Below are positions 1 through 7,757 of a DNA stretch of 24,730 nt, piece after piece. The translations under genes were made by a program, and so were the position numbers. The DNA is taken from contig DASZME010000084.1 in NCBI GenBank assembly GCA_035551995.1, positions 1 to 24,730 on the forward strand, given 5' to 3'. The notes beneath the pieces were generated by a model, which did not search any database, was not told the DNA's origin, and saw only the letters and a list, made by a program, of their open reading frames with translations. Position 1 is the stretch's first letter, and the number at the start of each line of letters is the position of its first letter. This DNA is from RYN-428 sp035551995. GTDB taxonomy: Bacteria > Planctomycetota > Phycisphaerae > Tepidisphaerales > Tepidisphaeraceae.

Positions 1-591
1 ATTGACCTGGGCAGGCCTTTATTTGAAAACGCGCGTAAAATTTATGGACCCGGATATGCCAAGGCCTTGGAAATGGTCCGGAATGATACGTCCGGCCTTC
101 TGCTGATCGCCGCCGTCGTGCAGGTCCCCCGAGTCGAGTATGTGTTCAATTGCGATGATCCATTCAAGTTGATCAATCGACTTCCGCGGATAAGGGACAT
201 GATTCACGCACGCGTCGAGACCGAATTGCTGAGCGAGCACGAGATTCGCGTCACCTTGACCCCCGTTCAAGGCACGTTGACGATTGGCGTCACGCCCGTG
301 CGCGGCGAGCGGCTTCTGCTCACCACGGATCAAGCCCGCTCCGCCCTTGGCCATGATTTGGCGTTCGCTCTGAAGGAATCGTACGCATTTGAAATTCCGG
401 TACCAAACATCGTGCATGTTCCGCCGGAACCGCTGATCTCGCCAAACGATTCCGAAGCTCAAGTCGTTGCAAAATATAAGCAAGCCATAGTGCCCGCAAT
501 TCGACCGTCCGGCGCAACCACTCAGTCAGGGGGGTCAGGCCGGGTCCTGGTGCCAGGACCTGCTTCGCGACCGACTCAGCCGCAGTATTGA
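1..591 (+). CDS. Unknown protein, 3' part only (start lies left of the window)
   Basis: The frame is open from base 1, giving 196 visible residues before TGA, so the gene is cut by the window edge. A TTG and an ATG occur at 67 and 73, but the upstream codons read as protein too, so neither needs to be the start. The visible part is soluble and mixed alpha/beta with no membrane segment. It has few cysteines, and the last 30 residues are rich in Gly, Ser, Pro and Gln, typical of a disordered tail. I do not recognise the family. A short perfect inverted repeat (543-560, arms GGTCCTGG/CCAGGACC) lies in the tail region. No operon partner is visible: the next genes are on the other strand. Confidence 0.6.
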   Translation: MDLGRPLFENARKIYGPGYAKALEMVRNDTSGLLLIAAVVQVPRVEYVFNCDDPFKLINRLPRIRDMIHARVETELLSEHEIRVTLTPVQGTLTIGVTPVRGERLLLTTDQARSALGHDLAFALKESYAFEIPVPNIVHVPPEPLISPNDSEAQVVAKYKQAIVPAIRPSGATTQSGGSGRVLVPGPASRPTQPQY

Positions 592-778
592 GAAAACTGG
601 AACTTGTAAGCCAGGACCTTCGAGGCCAAGCCCTGCGGTCGATTTTGGGCGATGACTGACCGCCTGCAAGATGATGGTGGTTCACTCAAAAAAGTGCTTC
701 CCAGCGTTCGCCGCCAGTGCCATCGACAATTCGCGGTTAGAAAATGGTTAAATTCATCGGAAAAAGCCGCTTGGAATC

Positions 779-801
779 GCGCCCGAAATAGCGCCCGAAA
801 T
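779..801. repeat. Short direct repeat in intergenic DNA
   Basis: The 11-mer GCGCCCGAAAT occurs twice, at 779-789 and 791-801, with one base between. It sits in the 592-815 gap between the unknown gene and the tRNA terminator. I see no gene or other signal in the rest of that gap. Confidence 0.45.
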
Positions 802-815
802 TAAATGAGTACATG

Positions 816-845
816 AAAAAACCCGCGGAAAACCGCGGGTTTTTT
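816..845. terminator. Bidirectional intrinsic terminator
   Basis: A perfect 8-bp stem (ACCCGCGG at 821-828, CCGCGGGT at 833-840) with an AAAA loop is flanked by an A-run (816-821) and a T-run (840-845). It can therefore end transcripts from both sides. On the minus strand it lies directly after the 3' end of the tRNA-Glu gene. On the plus strand it follows the unknown gene at 1-591. Confidence 0.85.
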
Positions 846-846
846 A

Positions 847-919
847 TACCCCTAAGGGGAGTCGAACCCCTGTTCGCCGGCTGAGAACCGGCTGTCCTAG
901 GCCACTAGACGATAGGGGC
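847..919 (-). tRNA. tRNA-Glu (anticodon CTC)
   Basis: The reverse complement folds as a 73-nt cloverleaf. The acceptor stem GCCCCTA pairs with TAGGGGT (first pair G-T). The D arm is like that of known glutamate tRNAs. The anticodon stem is GCCGG/CCGGC with loop TTCTCAG, so the anticodon is CTC (reads GAG). The T arm is AGGGG-TTCGACT-CCCCT, and the discriminator base is A. CCA is not encoded; a T-rich terminator follows at once. A promoter lies about 35 bp upstream on the same strand. The D-arm and T-loop resemble E. coli tRNA-Glu, supporting the identity. Confidence 0.93.
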
Positions 920-953
920 GGGTGGCTTCGAGGCGGATTGCCTAGGTGAGGAA

Positions 954-982
954 ATTATCGAAGGCGCGAGGCAGTTCGTCAA
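954..982 (-). promoter_or_regulatory. Promoter of tRNA-Glu
   Basis: On the minus strand, TTGACG (982-977) is followed by exactly 17 bp and then GATAAT (959-954), close to the sigma-70 type consensus. The expected start point, near 947, leaves a leader of roughly 28 nt before the mature tRNA end at 919. Confidence 0.7.
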
Positions 983-1028
983 GGGGATCCTCCATCGAGA
1001 AAATCGTCGGAACCGTAAAGCGAGTCGA

Positions 1029-1697
1029 TCAGCCCGTGATAGCTGCCGAATCGAACAGTTCGGTTGGACAGCCGATGTCCGCGATCGTCACTCGGCCGAT
1101 ATAGGGCGCGGCGGCGGGGGACGCGAAGCCGGATTTGGCGGCGACGAAGGTTACCGTCCTTCGGGCGCGAAGAGCCGGGCCAAGCGGCTGGCCGGTGTCG
1201 CAATCAAGGCCGCTGGGGAGATCGACGGACAAAATGGGAATCCGGGTCGCTTCGATGGCCGTCACTAACGCGGGGAAGGGATCGCGGGGTGGATGGGTTA
1301 AGCCGGTGCCGAAGATGGCGTCGATGACCAGGTCGGCTTTGGCGCCGATCAGGGATTGGGGCGTTGCGTCGAAGGTGGGGAGACGCATGGCTTGTATGAT
1401 GTCGTAGTTGATGAGGGCGTCGCCGCGGTATTTGGCGGGGTCGATGGTCAGGCCGATGCGGACGGCGTTGTGGCGGATGTGAAGATGCCGGGCGGCGGCG
1501 AGGCCGTCGCCGCCGTTGTTGCCGCCGCCGCACAGAATGAGGATGGCGCCGGTGGGGCGGGCGATGAGCGATTGCAGTTCTTCGGTAATCGCGTCGGCGA
1601 CGGCACGGCCGGCGTTTTCCATCAGGACGATGCCGGGGATGTGGTATTCCTCCGACGCACGACGATCAATCTCGCGGGCTCCAGCGCGGGTGAGCAT
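1029..1697 (-). CDS. nnrE: NAD(P)H-hydrate epimerase (YjeF N-terminal domain)
   Basis: The enzyme interconverts the R and S forms of damaged NAD(P)H hydrates so that a dehydratase can repair them. The protein (222 aa from the ATG at 1697) matches the YjeF_N fold. It shows an early LTRAGAREIDRRA helix, a MENAGRAVADAI segment, the glycine-rich nucleotide-binding GGGNNGGDG loop, DAIFGTGL and a SVDLPSGLD motif near the metal site. Many bacteria fuse this domain to the NnrD dehydratase; here only the epimerase domain is present, and no dehydratase gene is in the window. An in-frame TTG at 1733 would add 12 residues, but the family usually starts close to the LTRAGA helix, so the ATG is preferred. 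The gene is divergent from gpmI. Confidence 0.88.
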   Translation of the reverse strand: MLTRAGAREIDRRASEEYHIPGIVLMENAGRAVADAITEELQSLIARPTGAILILCGGGNNGGDGLAAARHLHIRHNAVRIGLTIDPAKYRGDALINYDIIQAMRLPTFDATPQSLIGAKADLVIDAIFGTGLTHPPRDPFPALVTAIEATRIPILSVDLPSGLDCDTGQPLGPALRARRTVTFVAAKSGFASPAAAPYIGRVTIADIGCPTELFDSAAITG

Positions 1698-1785
1698 GAT
1701 CGTCGATGATAGCCGATCGCGGAATACTGGCAACCGCGTTCGTCAAACGTAAGATGGCACGCTGTTCTATCGAAAGGAAATTTTT

Positions 1786-3387
1786 GTGCCTTCTACATTA
1801 AAAAAACCGGTTGTCATCATCGTCCGCGACGGCTGGGGGAAAAATCCGTTTCCGCAATGGAACCAGGCGAATGCCGTCTATCTCGCGAAACATCCGGTGG
1901 CCGATCGACTGATGGCCAACTATCCCGCCACGCTGATTCATACCAGCGGCTTTGACGTGGGCCTGCCGGAAGGAACGATGGGCAACAGCGAAGTGGGGCA
2001 TCAGAATATCGGCGCCGGCCGGGTGGTTAACCAGGAATCGGTAGCCATCACCAAGGCGATTCGCGGCGGGGATTTCTTTCTGAATCCGCAGATCAACGCA
2101 GCGGTCGACCATGCGCTCGCCAAAGGTTCGGCGCTTCATCTTTTCGGCATTGTCAGCGACGCGGGCGTCCATGGGCTGCTCGAGCATCTTTTCGGCTGCC
2201 TGGAAATGTGCAGGCGCAAGGGGCTTGGCCGGGTTTTTCTGCACGCGTTTACCGATGGCCGCGATACGTCGCCCAATTCCGGCCTTGGGTACGTTCGACA
2301 GATCGAAGCCAGGATGAAGGAGATCGGCGTCGGCCATGTGGCGACCGTCAGCGGCCGGTATTACGCGATGGATCGCGATAATCGATGGGATCGCGTCGAA
2401 AAGGCGTATCGGGCGCTGGTGAACGGAGAAGGGCCGAAGTTTCGCTCGGCCGAGGCGGCGATCACGCATTATTACGAGCATCCGCTGGAATCGACGATGA
2501 CCGGCGATGAATTTGTCATCCCGTCGGTCATCACCGACGACGGCTCGACGCCGCGCGCCACCGTTCGCGACGGCGATTCGGTTCTCTTTTACAACTATCG
2601 CGGGGATCGTCCGCGGGAACTGACGCGCGCGTTTGTGATGCCGGAATTCGCCGGCTTTGCGCGGGGGAAGAAACTTGATCTGTATTATCTTACCATGACC
2701 GCTTACGAGCAGGGGCTGCCGGTGCATGTGGCGTATCCGAAGCCGCCGAAGATGGTCAATACGCTGGGCGAGTACATTTCCAAACTCGGGCTTAAGCAGT
2801 TTCGTGCCGCCGAGTCGGAAAAATTTCCGCATGTGACGTTCTTCTTCAATGATTACCGCGAAGAGCCGTGGCCGGGAGAAGATCGGCAGATCGTCCCTTC
2901 GCCGAAGCTGCTTGCCAACGGGTTGCCCCTGTCGGCTTACAGCGAGATGCCGGAGATGAGCGCGTACGGCGTTTGTGATGAAGTGGTCAGGCGGATCGAT
3001 TCGGGTCAGTATGCGCTGGTCGTGGTGAATTTCGCCAACGGCGATATGGTCGGCCATACCGGCGTGCTGGCGGCGGCGATCAAAGCGGTGGAAGTGGTGG
3101 ACGAATGCGTGGGCCGCGTTCTGGCGGCGGTCGAGCGGCAGGGCGGGACGGCGATCGTCACCGCCGACCACGGCAACTGCGAACAGATGATCGACCCCGC
3201 CACCGGCGGTCCTCACACCGCTCATACGACCTATGACGTCGAATGTATTCTGATGGATGACCGCCTCAAGGGGACCAAGCTTCACGAAGGCGGACGCCTG
3301 GCCGATCTGGCGCCGACGGCGCTGGAAATGTTGGGATTGCCCATCCCTTTGGAAATGAACGGAAAATCCCTCGTGCGCGGGGAGTGA
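1786..3387 (+). CDS. gpmI: 2,3-bisphosphoglycerate-independent phosphoglycerate mutase
   Basis: A cytosolic glycolytic and gluconeogenic enzyme that interconverts 3- and 2-phosphoglycerate using two manganese ions and a phosphoserine intermediate. The 533-residue length fits the family (about 510-550). The first metal aspartate is in RDGWG (Asp15). The catalytic serine is Ser68 in MGNSEVGH. The DGRDT and RADRPRE-like (here RGDRPRE) segments, NFANGDMVGHTG and the late metal motif TADHGNCEQM are all present. The start is GTG at 1786, supported by AAAGGA at 1773-1778 with 7 bases between; no ATG fits better. A 571-codon antisense frame over this gene is a codon-bias shadow. The gene is followed by a separately promoted ferredoxin gene. 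Confidence 0.96.
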   Translation: MPSTLKKPVVIIVRDGWGKNPFPQWNQANAVYLAKHPVADRLMANYPATLIHTSGFDVGLPEGTMGNSEVGHQNIGAGRVVNQESVAITKAIRGGDFFLNPQINAAVDHALAKGSALHLFGIVSDAGVHGLLEHLFGCLEMCRRKGLGRVFLHAFTDGRDTSPNSGLGYVRQIEARMKEIGVGHVATVSGRYYAMDRDNRWDRVEKAYRALVNGEGPKFRSAEAAITHYYEHPLESTMTGDEFVIPSVITDDGSTPRATVRDGDSVLFYNYRGDRPRELTRAFVMPEFAGFARGKKLDLYYLTMTAYEQGLPVHVAYPKPPKMVNTLGEYISKLGLKQFRAAESEKFPHVTFFFNDYREEPWPGEDRQIVPSPKLLANGLPLSAYSEMPEMSAYGVCDEVVRRIDSGQYALVVVNFANGDMVGHTGVLAAAIKAVEVVDECVGRVLAAVERQGGTAIVTADHGNCEQMIDPATGGPHTAHTTYDVECILMDDRLKGTKLHEGGRLADLAPTALEMLGLPIPLEMNGKSLVRGE

Positions 3388-3391
3388 GCAG

Positions 3392-3419
3392 TTGCTCCGC
3401 AAGTCGCTTTTTCTATAAT
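3392..3419 (+). promoter_or_regulatory. Putative promoter of the ferredoxin gene
   Basis: TTGCTC (3392-3397), a 16-bp spacer and a perfect TATAAT (3414-3419) lie just after the gpmI stop. The -10 is strong and the -35 is weak. A transcript would start near 3426 and carry a leader of about 50 nt containing a GC-rich hairpin. Confidence 0.5.
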
Positions 3420-3432
3420 CCCGGTTTTTGCG

Positions 3433-3449
3433 GGCGGCGTTGCGCCGCC
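3433..3449 (+). promoter_or_regulatory. GC-rich hairpin in the ferredoxin leader
   Basis: Perfect 7-bp stem GGCGGCG / CGCCGCC with a TTG loop, placed between the predicted transcription start and the ribosome binding site (GAAGGA at 3460). No T-run follows, so it is not a typical terminator of gpmI. It may protect or regulate the leader; the function is unknown. Confidence 0.5.
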
Positions 3450-3475
3450 GGATTGGCTTGAAGGATTCGATTATT

Positions 3476-3736
3476 ATGGCCCACATTATTGCCCAGCCCT
3501 GTATTGGCACCAAGGATCACGCATGCGTAACGGTGTGCCCGGTGGATTGCATTCATCCGACTAAGGAAGAGCCGGATTTTGCGGCGGCGGAGATGCTGTA
3601 CATTGATCCGGACACTTGCATCGATTGCGGATTGTGCGTCGATGAGTGCCCGGTCAACGCGATTTTTCCGCAGGAAGACCTGCCGGCCGAGTGGGCGGAG
3701 TTTATTGAGAAAAACAGCGCGTACTATAAGAAGTAA
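3476..3736 (+). CDS. 7Fe-type ferredoxin (3Fe-4S plus 4Fe-4S)
   Basis: A small cytosolic electron carrier of 86 aa, similar to bacterial FdxA/Azotobacter FdI. Cys9, Cys17 and Cys58 fit the 3Fe-4S ligands, and Cys21, Cys48, Cys51 and Cys54 fit the 4Fe-4S ligands. Cys25 corresponds to a free cysteine in FdI. The CxxC position of the first cluster lacks one cysteine (IGTKDHAC), the usual sign of a 3Fe cluster. The second motif is CIDCGLCVDECP. The ATG at 3476 is preceded by GAAGGA at 3460-3465. The frame stays open for 16 codons upstream, but those codons translate the leader hairpin and are unlikely to be used. Its redox partners cannot be told from the neighbours. Confidence 0.9.
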   Translation: MAHIIAQPCIGTKDHACVTVCPVDCIHPTKEEPDFAAAEMLYIDPDTCIDCGLCVDECPVNAIFPQEDLPAEWAEFIEKNSAYYKK

Positions 3737-3781
3737 TAGGAGTATCGCGAATTGACTTTATCCTGAAACAAAGGACCCGTC

Positions 3782-4072
3782 ATGAAGATTCTGATCGCTT
3801 GCGCCATGATTTGTTGTGCGGTCGCTTCCGCGATGGTCTATTCGGCCGACGCAGTGGCGACGGAAAAGAAAAAACCGGCGGTCGCGACGACGCAGCCCAC
3901 GACCAAGCCCGTCGCCGCGATCAATAAATTCTGCGCGGTGGATCGGGAAAATCCGGTGGACGACAGCGTGCCGACGATTACGTACAAGGGGAAGGTGATT
4001 GGATTCTGCTGCGATGACTGCCCGCCGAAGTTCAGGAAGAATCCCGAGCTGTATATGAAGGATCTGAAGTAA
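3782..4072 (+). CDS. Small secreted YHS/TRASH-like metal-binding protein
   Basis: 96 aa. Residues 1-22 form a signal peptide (MKILIACAMICCAVASA... ending near SADA), possibly a lipoprotein-like one because of the cysteines, though no clean lipobox is seen. A Lys/Thr/Pro-rich linker follows. Residues 49-96 resemble a YHS/TRASH-type domain: KFCAVDRENPVDD, then YKGKVIGFCCDDCPPKFRKNPELY. Such domains bind metal ions through cysteines (here the first FC and the FCCDDC cluster). The pattern of a signal peptide plus one such domain is common in exported proteins of planctomycetes. AAAGGA (3770-3775) supports the ATG. It lies 45 bp after the ferredoxin stop and may be co-transcribed. Metal and role are unknown. 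Confidence 0.75.
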   Translation: MKILIACAMICCAVASAMVYSADAVATEKKKPAVATTQPTTKPVAAINKFCAVDRENPVDDSVPTITYKGKVIGFCCDDCPPKFRKNPELYMKDLK

Positions 4073-4119
4073 GCGTCGAACCTGAGTTCAAGTACTCCGC
4101 CGAATTTGCACGGGCGGGC

Positions 4120-4135
4120 GGCGCGAGGTCGCGCC
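4120..4135 (+). promoter_or_regulatory. Hairpin just before the ribosome binding site of the next gene
   Basis: Perfect 6-bp stem GGCGCG/CGCGCC with loop AGGT. It ends two bases before the GGAG (4137-4140) that serves the start at 4145. It could affect translation of the broken gene downstream; there is no T-run for termination. Confidence 0.4.
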
Positions 4136-4144
4136 TGGAGCAAT

Positions 4145-5285
4145 ATGCGGGTGATCCAACACTTGCTTCCGCGTTGTGCGTCGGCTGTCGCGGTGTTGAT
4201 CGTTGCCGTTCATTCCTGGGGCGATGAAGTCGAACGACCCTCCAAAGCGATCGCGACGGCCGAACAAATCACCGCCGAAACCTGTCGGCCGAACCATGAC
4301 GCCATTGGCCATGTGCTTCCGCTGGCGGGCCACTGGAACGTCGGCGTCGCGCCCAAAGGGGACACGTTCGACCCGCAATATCAGCTGCGGTTGATCGACG
4401 AGGGGCATCACATCATTCCGTTCCTCGATATGCCGACGCCGGCGACGGCGCCGGGAAAAATGCAATATTGGGAGCAGGGGATTAAGCGGGCGGCGGCGCT
4501 GCATCTGCCGATCGCGCTGATCGCCAGCCAATGGGAAGCGGCATTGTCGTCGGATAAAGCGTATTTGGATCTTCCGCCGGAGGCGAATCCGAACGTCGTC
4601 GGCGTCGATGGCAAAATCCTGCACGAAGTCGATCCGTTTGGTCCTGTCGAGCCATGGCGCGAGATCGGTCGCCAATGGGGCGCGAGCGCGGGATTGGCTC
4701 AGCTGCAACGATGGTATCCTGATCCGCCGAGGATCATGTTGATCTCGAACAACGAGGCCGCGAAACTCGCGTGGTCGGACTGCGAAAAAGATAAACGATA
4801 CGTTGAGCTTTATGGGGCCGGCAAAGATGGCGATTTCATGCGGAAGGTCGTATCCGCGGGATGGATCGAGCGATATCGCGCGATGATCGGCTCGATGCGC
4901 GAGGGTTTGGCCAGCCCGGCATGGAAGAACAATGCGGTCTTCATCGGGTACGACGCCTTTGGCCCGCCGCATTTTGGCCGAATGGGAGGCTGGCGGGAGT
5001 ACTCGCTCTACATTCCCGGCCGGATCGATTTCAGTCCGCTCGTCTGGGACGGCGGATCGCCTTCCTTCTATACCCGCAACTGGAACGCCAGCACCGATTA
5101 CACCGTTTGGAGCCCACAAGTCGAGGCGATGAATTGGGTTTTCATGCAACAAGAAGCGCTGCGACTGAACCCTGCCCGACTATCGCGACATGACCATCAC
5201 CGCGCCGCCGCAGGGCGTGTTTTATCATGTCGTCGAAGGCGCGGCGGATGCGACCCAGCCGGTGAAAAGCGAACTGGATCCGTAA
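4145..5285 (+). pseudogene. Broken gene for a secreted protein (glycosidase-like N-terminal part)
   Basis: The start at 4145 has GGAG at 4137-4140 and gives a signal peptide (MRVIQHLLPRCASAVAVLI..., cleavage near SWGDE). About 340 residues of good protein follow, with a GHWNVG segment, LISNNEAAKLAW and many aromatic residues (TIM-barrel, sugar-enzyme flavour; family not named with confidence). After EALRLNP, near 5171, the frame turns into Arg/His-rich nonsense and runs to 5389. The good frame resumes one base on, from 5172 (LPDYRDMTITAPP...), and ends cleanly at TAA 5283-5285. That tail looks like the last beta-strands of a C-terminal domain. I therefore infer an out-of-frame internal deletion, or less likely a single-base change. 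As I recall them, intact relatives are considerably longer. Confidence 0.65.
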
Positions 5286-5324
5286 GCGTTTTGAGGAGCG
5301 GAAAGGTCAGACGCGATCTCCACG

Positions 5325-5380
5325 AAGAACACCAACGGACACGAACAATCTGTGAATTACTGTTTGGGCTTTGTGTTCTT
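5325..5380. repeat. Weak inverted repeat between convergent genes
   Basis: AAGAACAC (5325-5332) pairs with GTGTTCTT (5373-5380) around a 40-nt loop, in the gap between the broken gene and the 3' end of hisA. It could be a remnant of a dispersed repeat or a weak terminator. Confidence 0.25.
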
Positions 5381-5400
5381 GTTGGATGATAACGTGCCGG

Positions 5401-6132
5401 TTACTCGCTCGTCGCCGACTTGATCGCCTCGGCGAGATCAAGCGTGCCTTCATACAGGCTTCTTCCGACGATCGCGCCCCACACGGGGATCTGCGTGAGT
5501 TGGCGGATGTGATCGATGTTTCCAACCCCTCCGCTGGCGATCACCGGAACCTTGCCCGCCTCGGCCAGTTCGCGGGTGTGTTGCAGATTGGGTCCTTGCA
5601 GCATTCCATCTTTCGCCACGTCGGTATAGAGCAGCGCCGCGACCGGCCAATCGCTGACCTCCCGCGCCACGTCCGTCGCTCGGCGGGCTGACGTTTGCGT
5701 CCAGCCGCGCGTGGCGATCATGCCTTCTTTGGCGTCCACCGCCAGGACCAGCTTGTGCGCGAATTCCGCCTCATGGGCCAGCGCGGTAAACCACGCCCAG
5801 TCCTCCAGCGCTTTGGTGCCGACGACCGCGCGATTGGCGCCGGCGTCGAGCAGTCGGCGGATATCGTCGGTCGAGCGAATGCCGCCGCCCACTTCGACTT
5901 GAAGGCCGGTCGCCTTGATGATCTTGCCGATCAACTCCGTCTGCACCGGCCGGCCTTCCTTGGCGCCATCCAGATCGACGACGTGCATCCATTTCGCTCC
6001 GGCGGCGGCAAAGCCGCGAGCGACTTCAAGTGGATCGAGGTCGTAATTGATCTGCTTCCCGTAGTCGCCCTGCTTGAGGCGCACAACCCGGCCGCCGCGA
6101 AGATCGATGCTGGGAACGATGACAAGTGCCAT
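5401..6132 (-). CDS. hisA: Phosphoribosylformimino-5-aminoimidazole carboxamide ribotide isomerase
   Basis: Fourth step of histidine biosynthesis: an Amadori-type isomerisation of ProFAR to PRFAR, cytosolic. The 243-residue protein is a full-length (beta/alpha)8 barrel. Asp10 in PSIDLRGG is the first catalytic aspartate and Asp133 in LAVDAKEG the second. VVDLDGAKEG, the phosphate-binding GGGIRS and ASGGVGNIDH loops and the VGRSLYEG end are present. The ATG at 6132 begins MALVIVPSID as expected. No other his genes are nearby, so the histidine genes are dispersed in this genome or lie outside the window. The gene is divergent from uvrC, with 101 bp between starts, and convergent with the broken gene at 4145-5285. 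Confidence 0.96.
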   Translation of the reverse strand: MALVIVPSIDLRGGRVVRLKQGDYGKQINYDLDPLEVARGFAAAGAKWMHVVDLDGAKEGRPVQTELIGKIIKATGLQVEVGGGIRSTDDIRRLLDAGANRAVVGTKALEDWAWFTALAHEAEFAHKLVLAVDAKEGMIATRGWTQTSARRATDVAREVSDWPVAALLYTDVAKDGMLQGPNLQHTRELAEAGKVPVIASGGVGNIDHIRQLTQIPVWGAIVGRSLYEGTLDLAEAIKSATSE

Positions 6133-6194
6133 CCCCGCAAACGTATCGGAACGTCGCGGGTTGGCAAGTCGCGCCGCGCGATTTCATAGCCGCC

Positions 6195-6222
6195 TTCTCG
6201 TTCGCAAAGGGACGACTATAAT
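6195..6222 (+). promoter_or_regulatory. Putative uvrC promoter with near-leaderless start
   Basis: A perfect TATAAT (6217-6222) lies only 11 bp before the uvrC ATG at 6234. A weak TTCTCG (6195-6200) is 16 bp upstream of it. Transcription would begin near 6228-6232, leaving almost no leader. No ribosome binding site occurs near the ATG; the only purine run, AAAGGGA, is upstream of the -10. The spacing suggests a leaderless mRNA. Confidence 0.45.
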
Positions 6223-6233
6223 CACGCATTGTC

Positions 6234-7757
6234 ATGGATGATCGACTGACAAAGCTCAATGAGAAAGCCCGGCAACTTCCCAAAGCCCCCGGCGTTTACC
6301 TCATGAAAGACGATAAGGGCCGGGTAATTTACGTGGGGAAATCAGCGAGCCTGCGCGATCGCGTCGCCAGCTATTTTCAGGCGGCGACCAAGCTCGAACA
6401 TAAAAAATCCGGCCTGCTCGATCTGATCGTCGATTTTGAAGTCATTCAAACCGAAAGCGAGGTCGAAGCGCTGCTGGCGGAAAATCGGCTCATCAAGGAT
6501 ATTCAGCCTCGCTATAACGCCCGCCTGCTCGACGATAAGACGTATCCGTATCTGATGATCACCGTCGGCGACGAATTCCCCGGCATCTACGTCACGCGCG
6601 TGCCGCAGGCGCAAGGCGCTAAGCTGTATGGGCCGTTCACCAGCGTCTATGCTTTGAAGGAAGCCGTCACGCTGCTGCAAAAGGCGTTTAAGTTTCGCAC
6701 CTGTCATCTGGAGATCGCCGAGGCCGATACCCGGCGGCGGTTTTTCCGCCCGTGTCTTCTTTATCCGATCAAGCAATGCACGGCGCCATGTGCCGCGAAA
6801 ATACCAAAAACAACCTATAACGAAGACATCGGCCGCCTGATCAAATTTCTCGACGGCGGCAAGAAAACAATTCTCCGCGATCTCGAAAAAGACATGATCG
6901 AAGCCTCGAAGGATCTCAACTTTGAGCGAGCCGCCCGGCTGCGCGACGAGATCAAGGCGCTCAACGCGCTCGGCGCCCGCGCCAGAAAAGGGGACCAGGA
7001 ATTTTGGCAGCCCGAAGCTTTTGTTCACGATCCCAAGCAGGGCCTGCTCGATCTTCAGCAGTCGCTCGGCCTGGCCGAAGCGCCGCGCATCATCGAAGGA
7101 ATCGACATCGCTCATCTCCAGGGCGGCGAAACGGTCGCCAGTAAAGTGTGTTTCATCGACGGCGTTCCGTTCAAGGATTGCTATCGCCGTTACAAGATCA
7201 AGCACGACCAGGGAAACAACGATTATCTGAGCATTCAGGAAGTCGTCAGCCGTCGATATCGCGAGGCGGGTCAGAGCAATGAACTTTATCCCGACGTGAT
7301 CCTGATCGATGGCGGTCTCGGTCAGCTTCACGCGGCATTGGAAGTGTTCACGACGATGGACGTCAAGCCGCCGATGGTGATTTCGCTGGCCAAAAAAGAA
7401 GAGCTGATTTACACGCAGGCCAAGAGCGAACCGATTCGCCTGGCTCGAAATCATCTGGGGCTCAAGCTGCTGCAATACATTCGCGACGAAGCCCATCGAT
7501 TCGCCCAGCACTACCACCATATTCTTCGGCGGAAGTCGCAACTGGAAGAGGACGTAAAACGAGGCCGGCGGCCGCCGGGCAAGCTGAAGAAGCCGCCGAT
7601 TTCGGATCTGGAGCGTGATCTGCTGAAGGCGGCCGGTACTACCGCCGCTCCGCATTCCACGCACGTCAGTCTGCCGATTCTTCAACCCGCCGAGCCAATG
7701 GCGCCGGTCGAAGCGGGCGACATGCTCGATGCGGAAGACGCGGCGGGGAAGGTGTAA
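6234..7757 (+). CDS. uvrC: UvrABC excinuclease subunit C, short form without HhH domain
   Basis: It makes the two incisions beside DNA damage in nucleotide excision repair, acting with UvrA and UvrB. Domains in order: GIY-YIG nuclease (Gly20-Val-Tyr22, IYVGK 32-36, Glu83/Asn84); four cysteines 157, 173, 182 and 186, placed like the UvrC iron-sulfur ligands; a UVR motif for UvrB contact (about 214-242); and an RNase H-like 3' endonuclease (Asp291 in GIDIAHLQG, Asp359 in LIDGGLGQLHA, His421 in RDEAHRFA). The usual UvrC of about 600 aa goes on to a tandem helix-hairpin-helix. Here a basic, proline-rich tail (KRGRRPPGKLKKPP) and a disordered end replace it, giving 507 aa. I see no frameshift that would restore the missing part. 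Confidence 0.95.
   Translation: MDDRLTKLNEKARQLPKAPGVYLMKDDKGRVIYVGKSASLRDRVASYFQAATKLEHKKSGLLDLIVDFEVIQTESEVEALLAENRLIKDIQPRYNARLLDDKTYPYLMITVGDEFPGIYVTRVPQAQGAKLYGPFTSVYALKEAVTLLQKAFKFRTCHLEIAEADTRRRFFRPCLLYPIKQCTAPCAAKIPKTTYNEDIGRLIKFLDGGKKTILRDLEKDMIEASKDLNFERAARLRDEIKALNALGARARKGDQEFWQPEAFVHDPKQGLLDLQQSLGLAEAPRIIEGIDIAHLQGGETVASKVCFIDGVPFKDCYRRYKIKHDQGNNDYLSIQEVVSRRYREAGQSNELYPDVILIDGGLGQLHAALEVFTTMDVKPPMVISLAKKEELIYTQAKSEPIRLARNHLGLKLLQYIRDEAHRFAQHYHHILRRKSQLEEDVKRGRRPPGKLKKPPISDLERDLLKAAGTTAAPHSTHVSLPILQPAEPMAPVEAGDMLDAEDAAGKV

Noticed and set aside
543..560. 8-bp inverted repeat with a 2-base gap (GGTCCTGG/CCAGGACC)
   Set aside because: It is within the coding tail of the first gene, has no T-run and is short enough to be chance in a GC-rich sequence.
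1798..3513. Open frame of 571 codons on the minus strand opposite gpmI
   Set aside because: It is the antisense shadow of a gene with strong codon bias; it has no family likeness and no start signal, whereas gpmI is certain.
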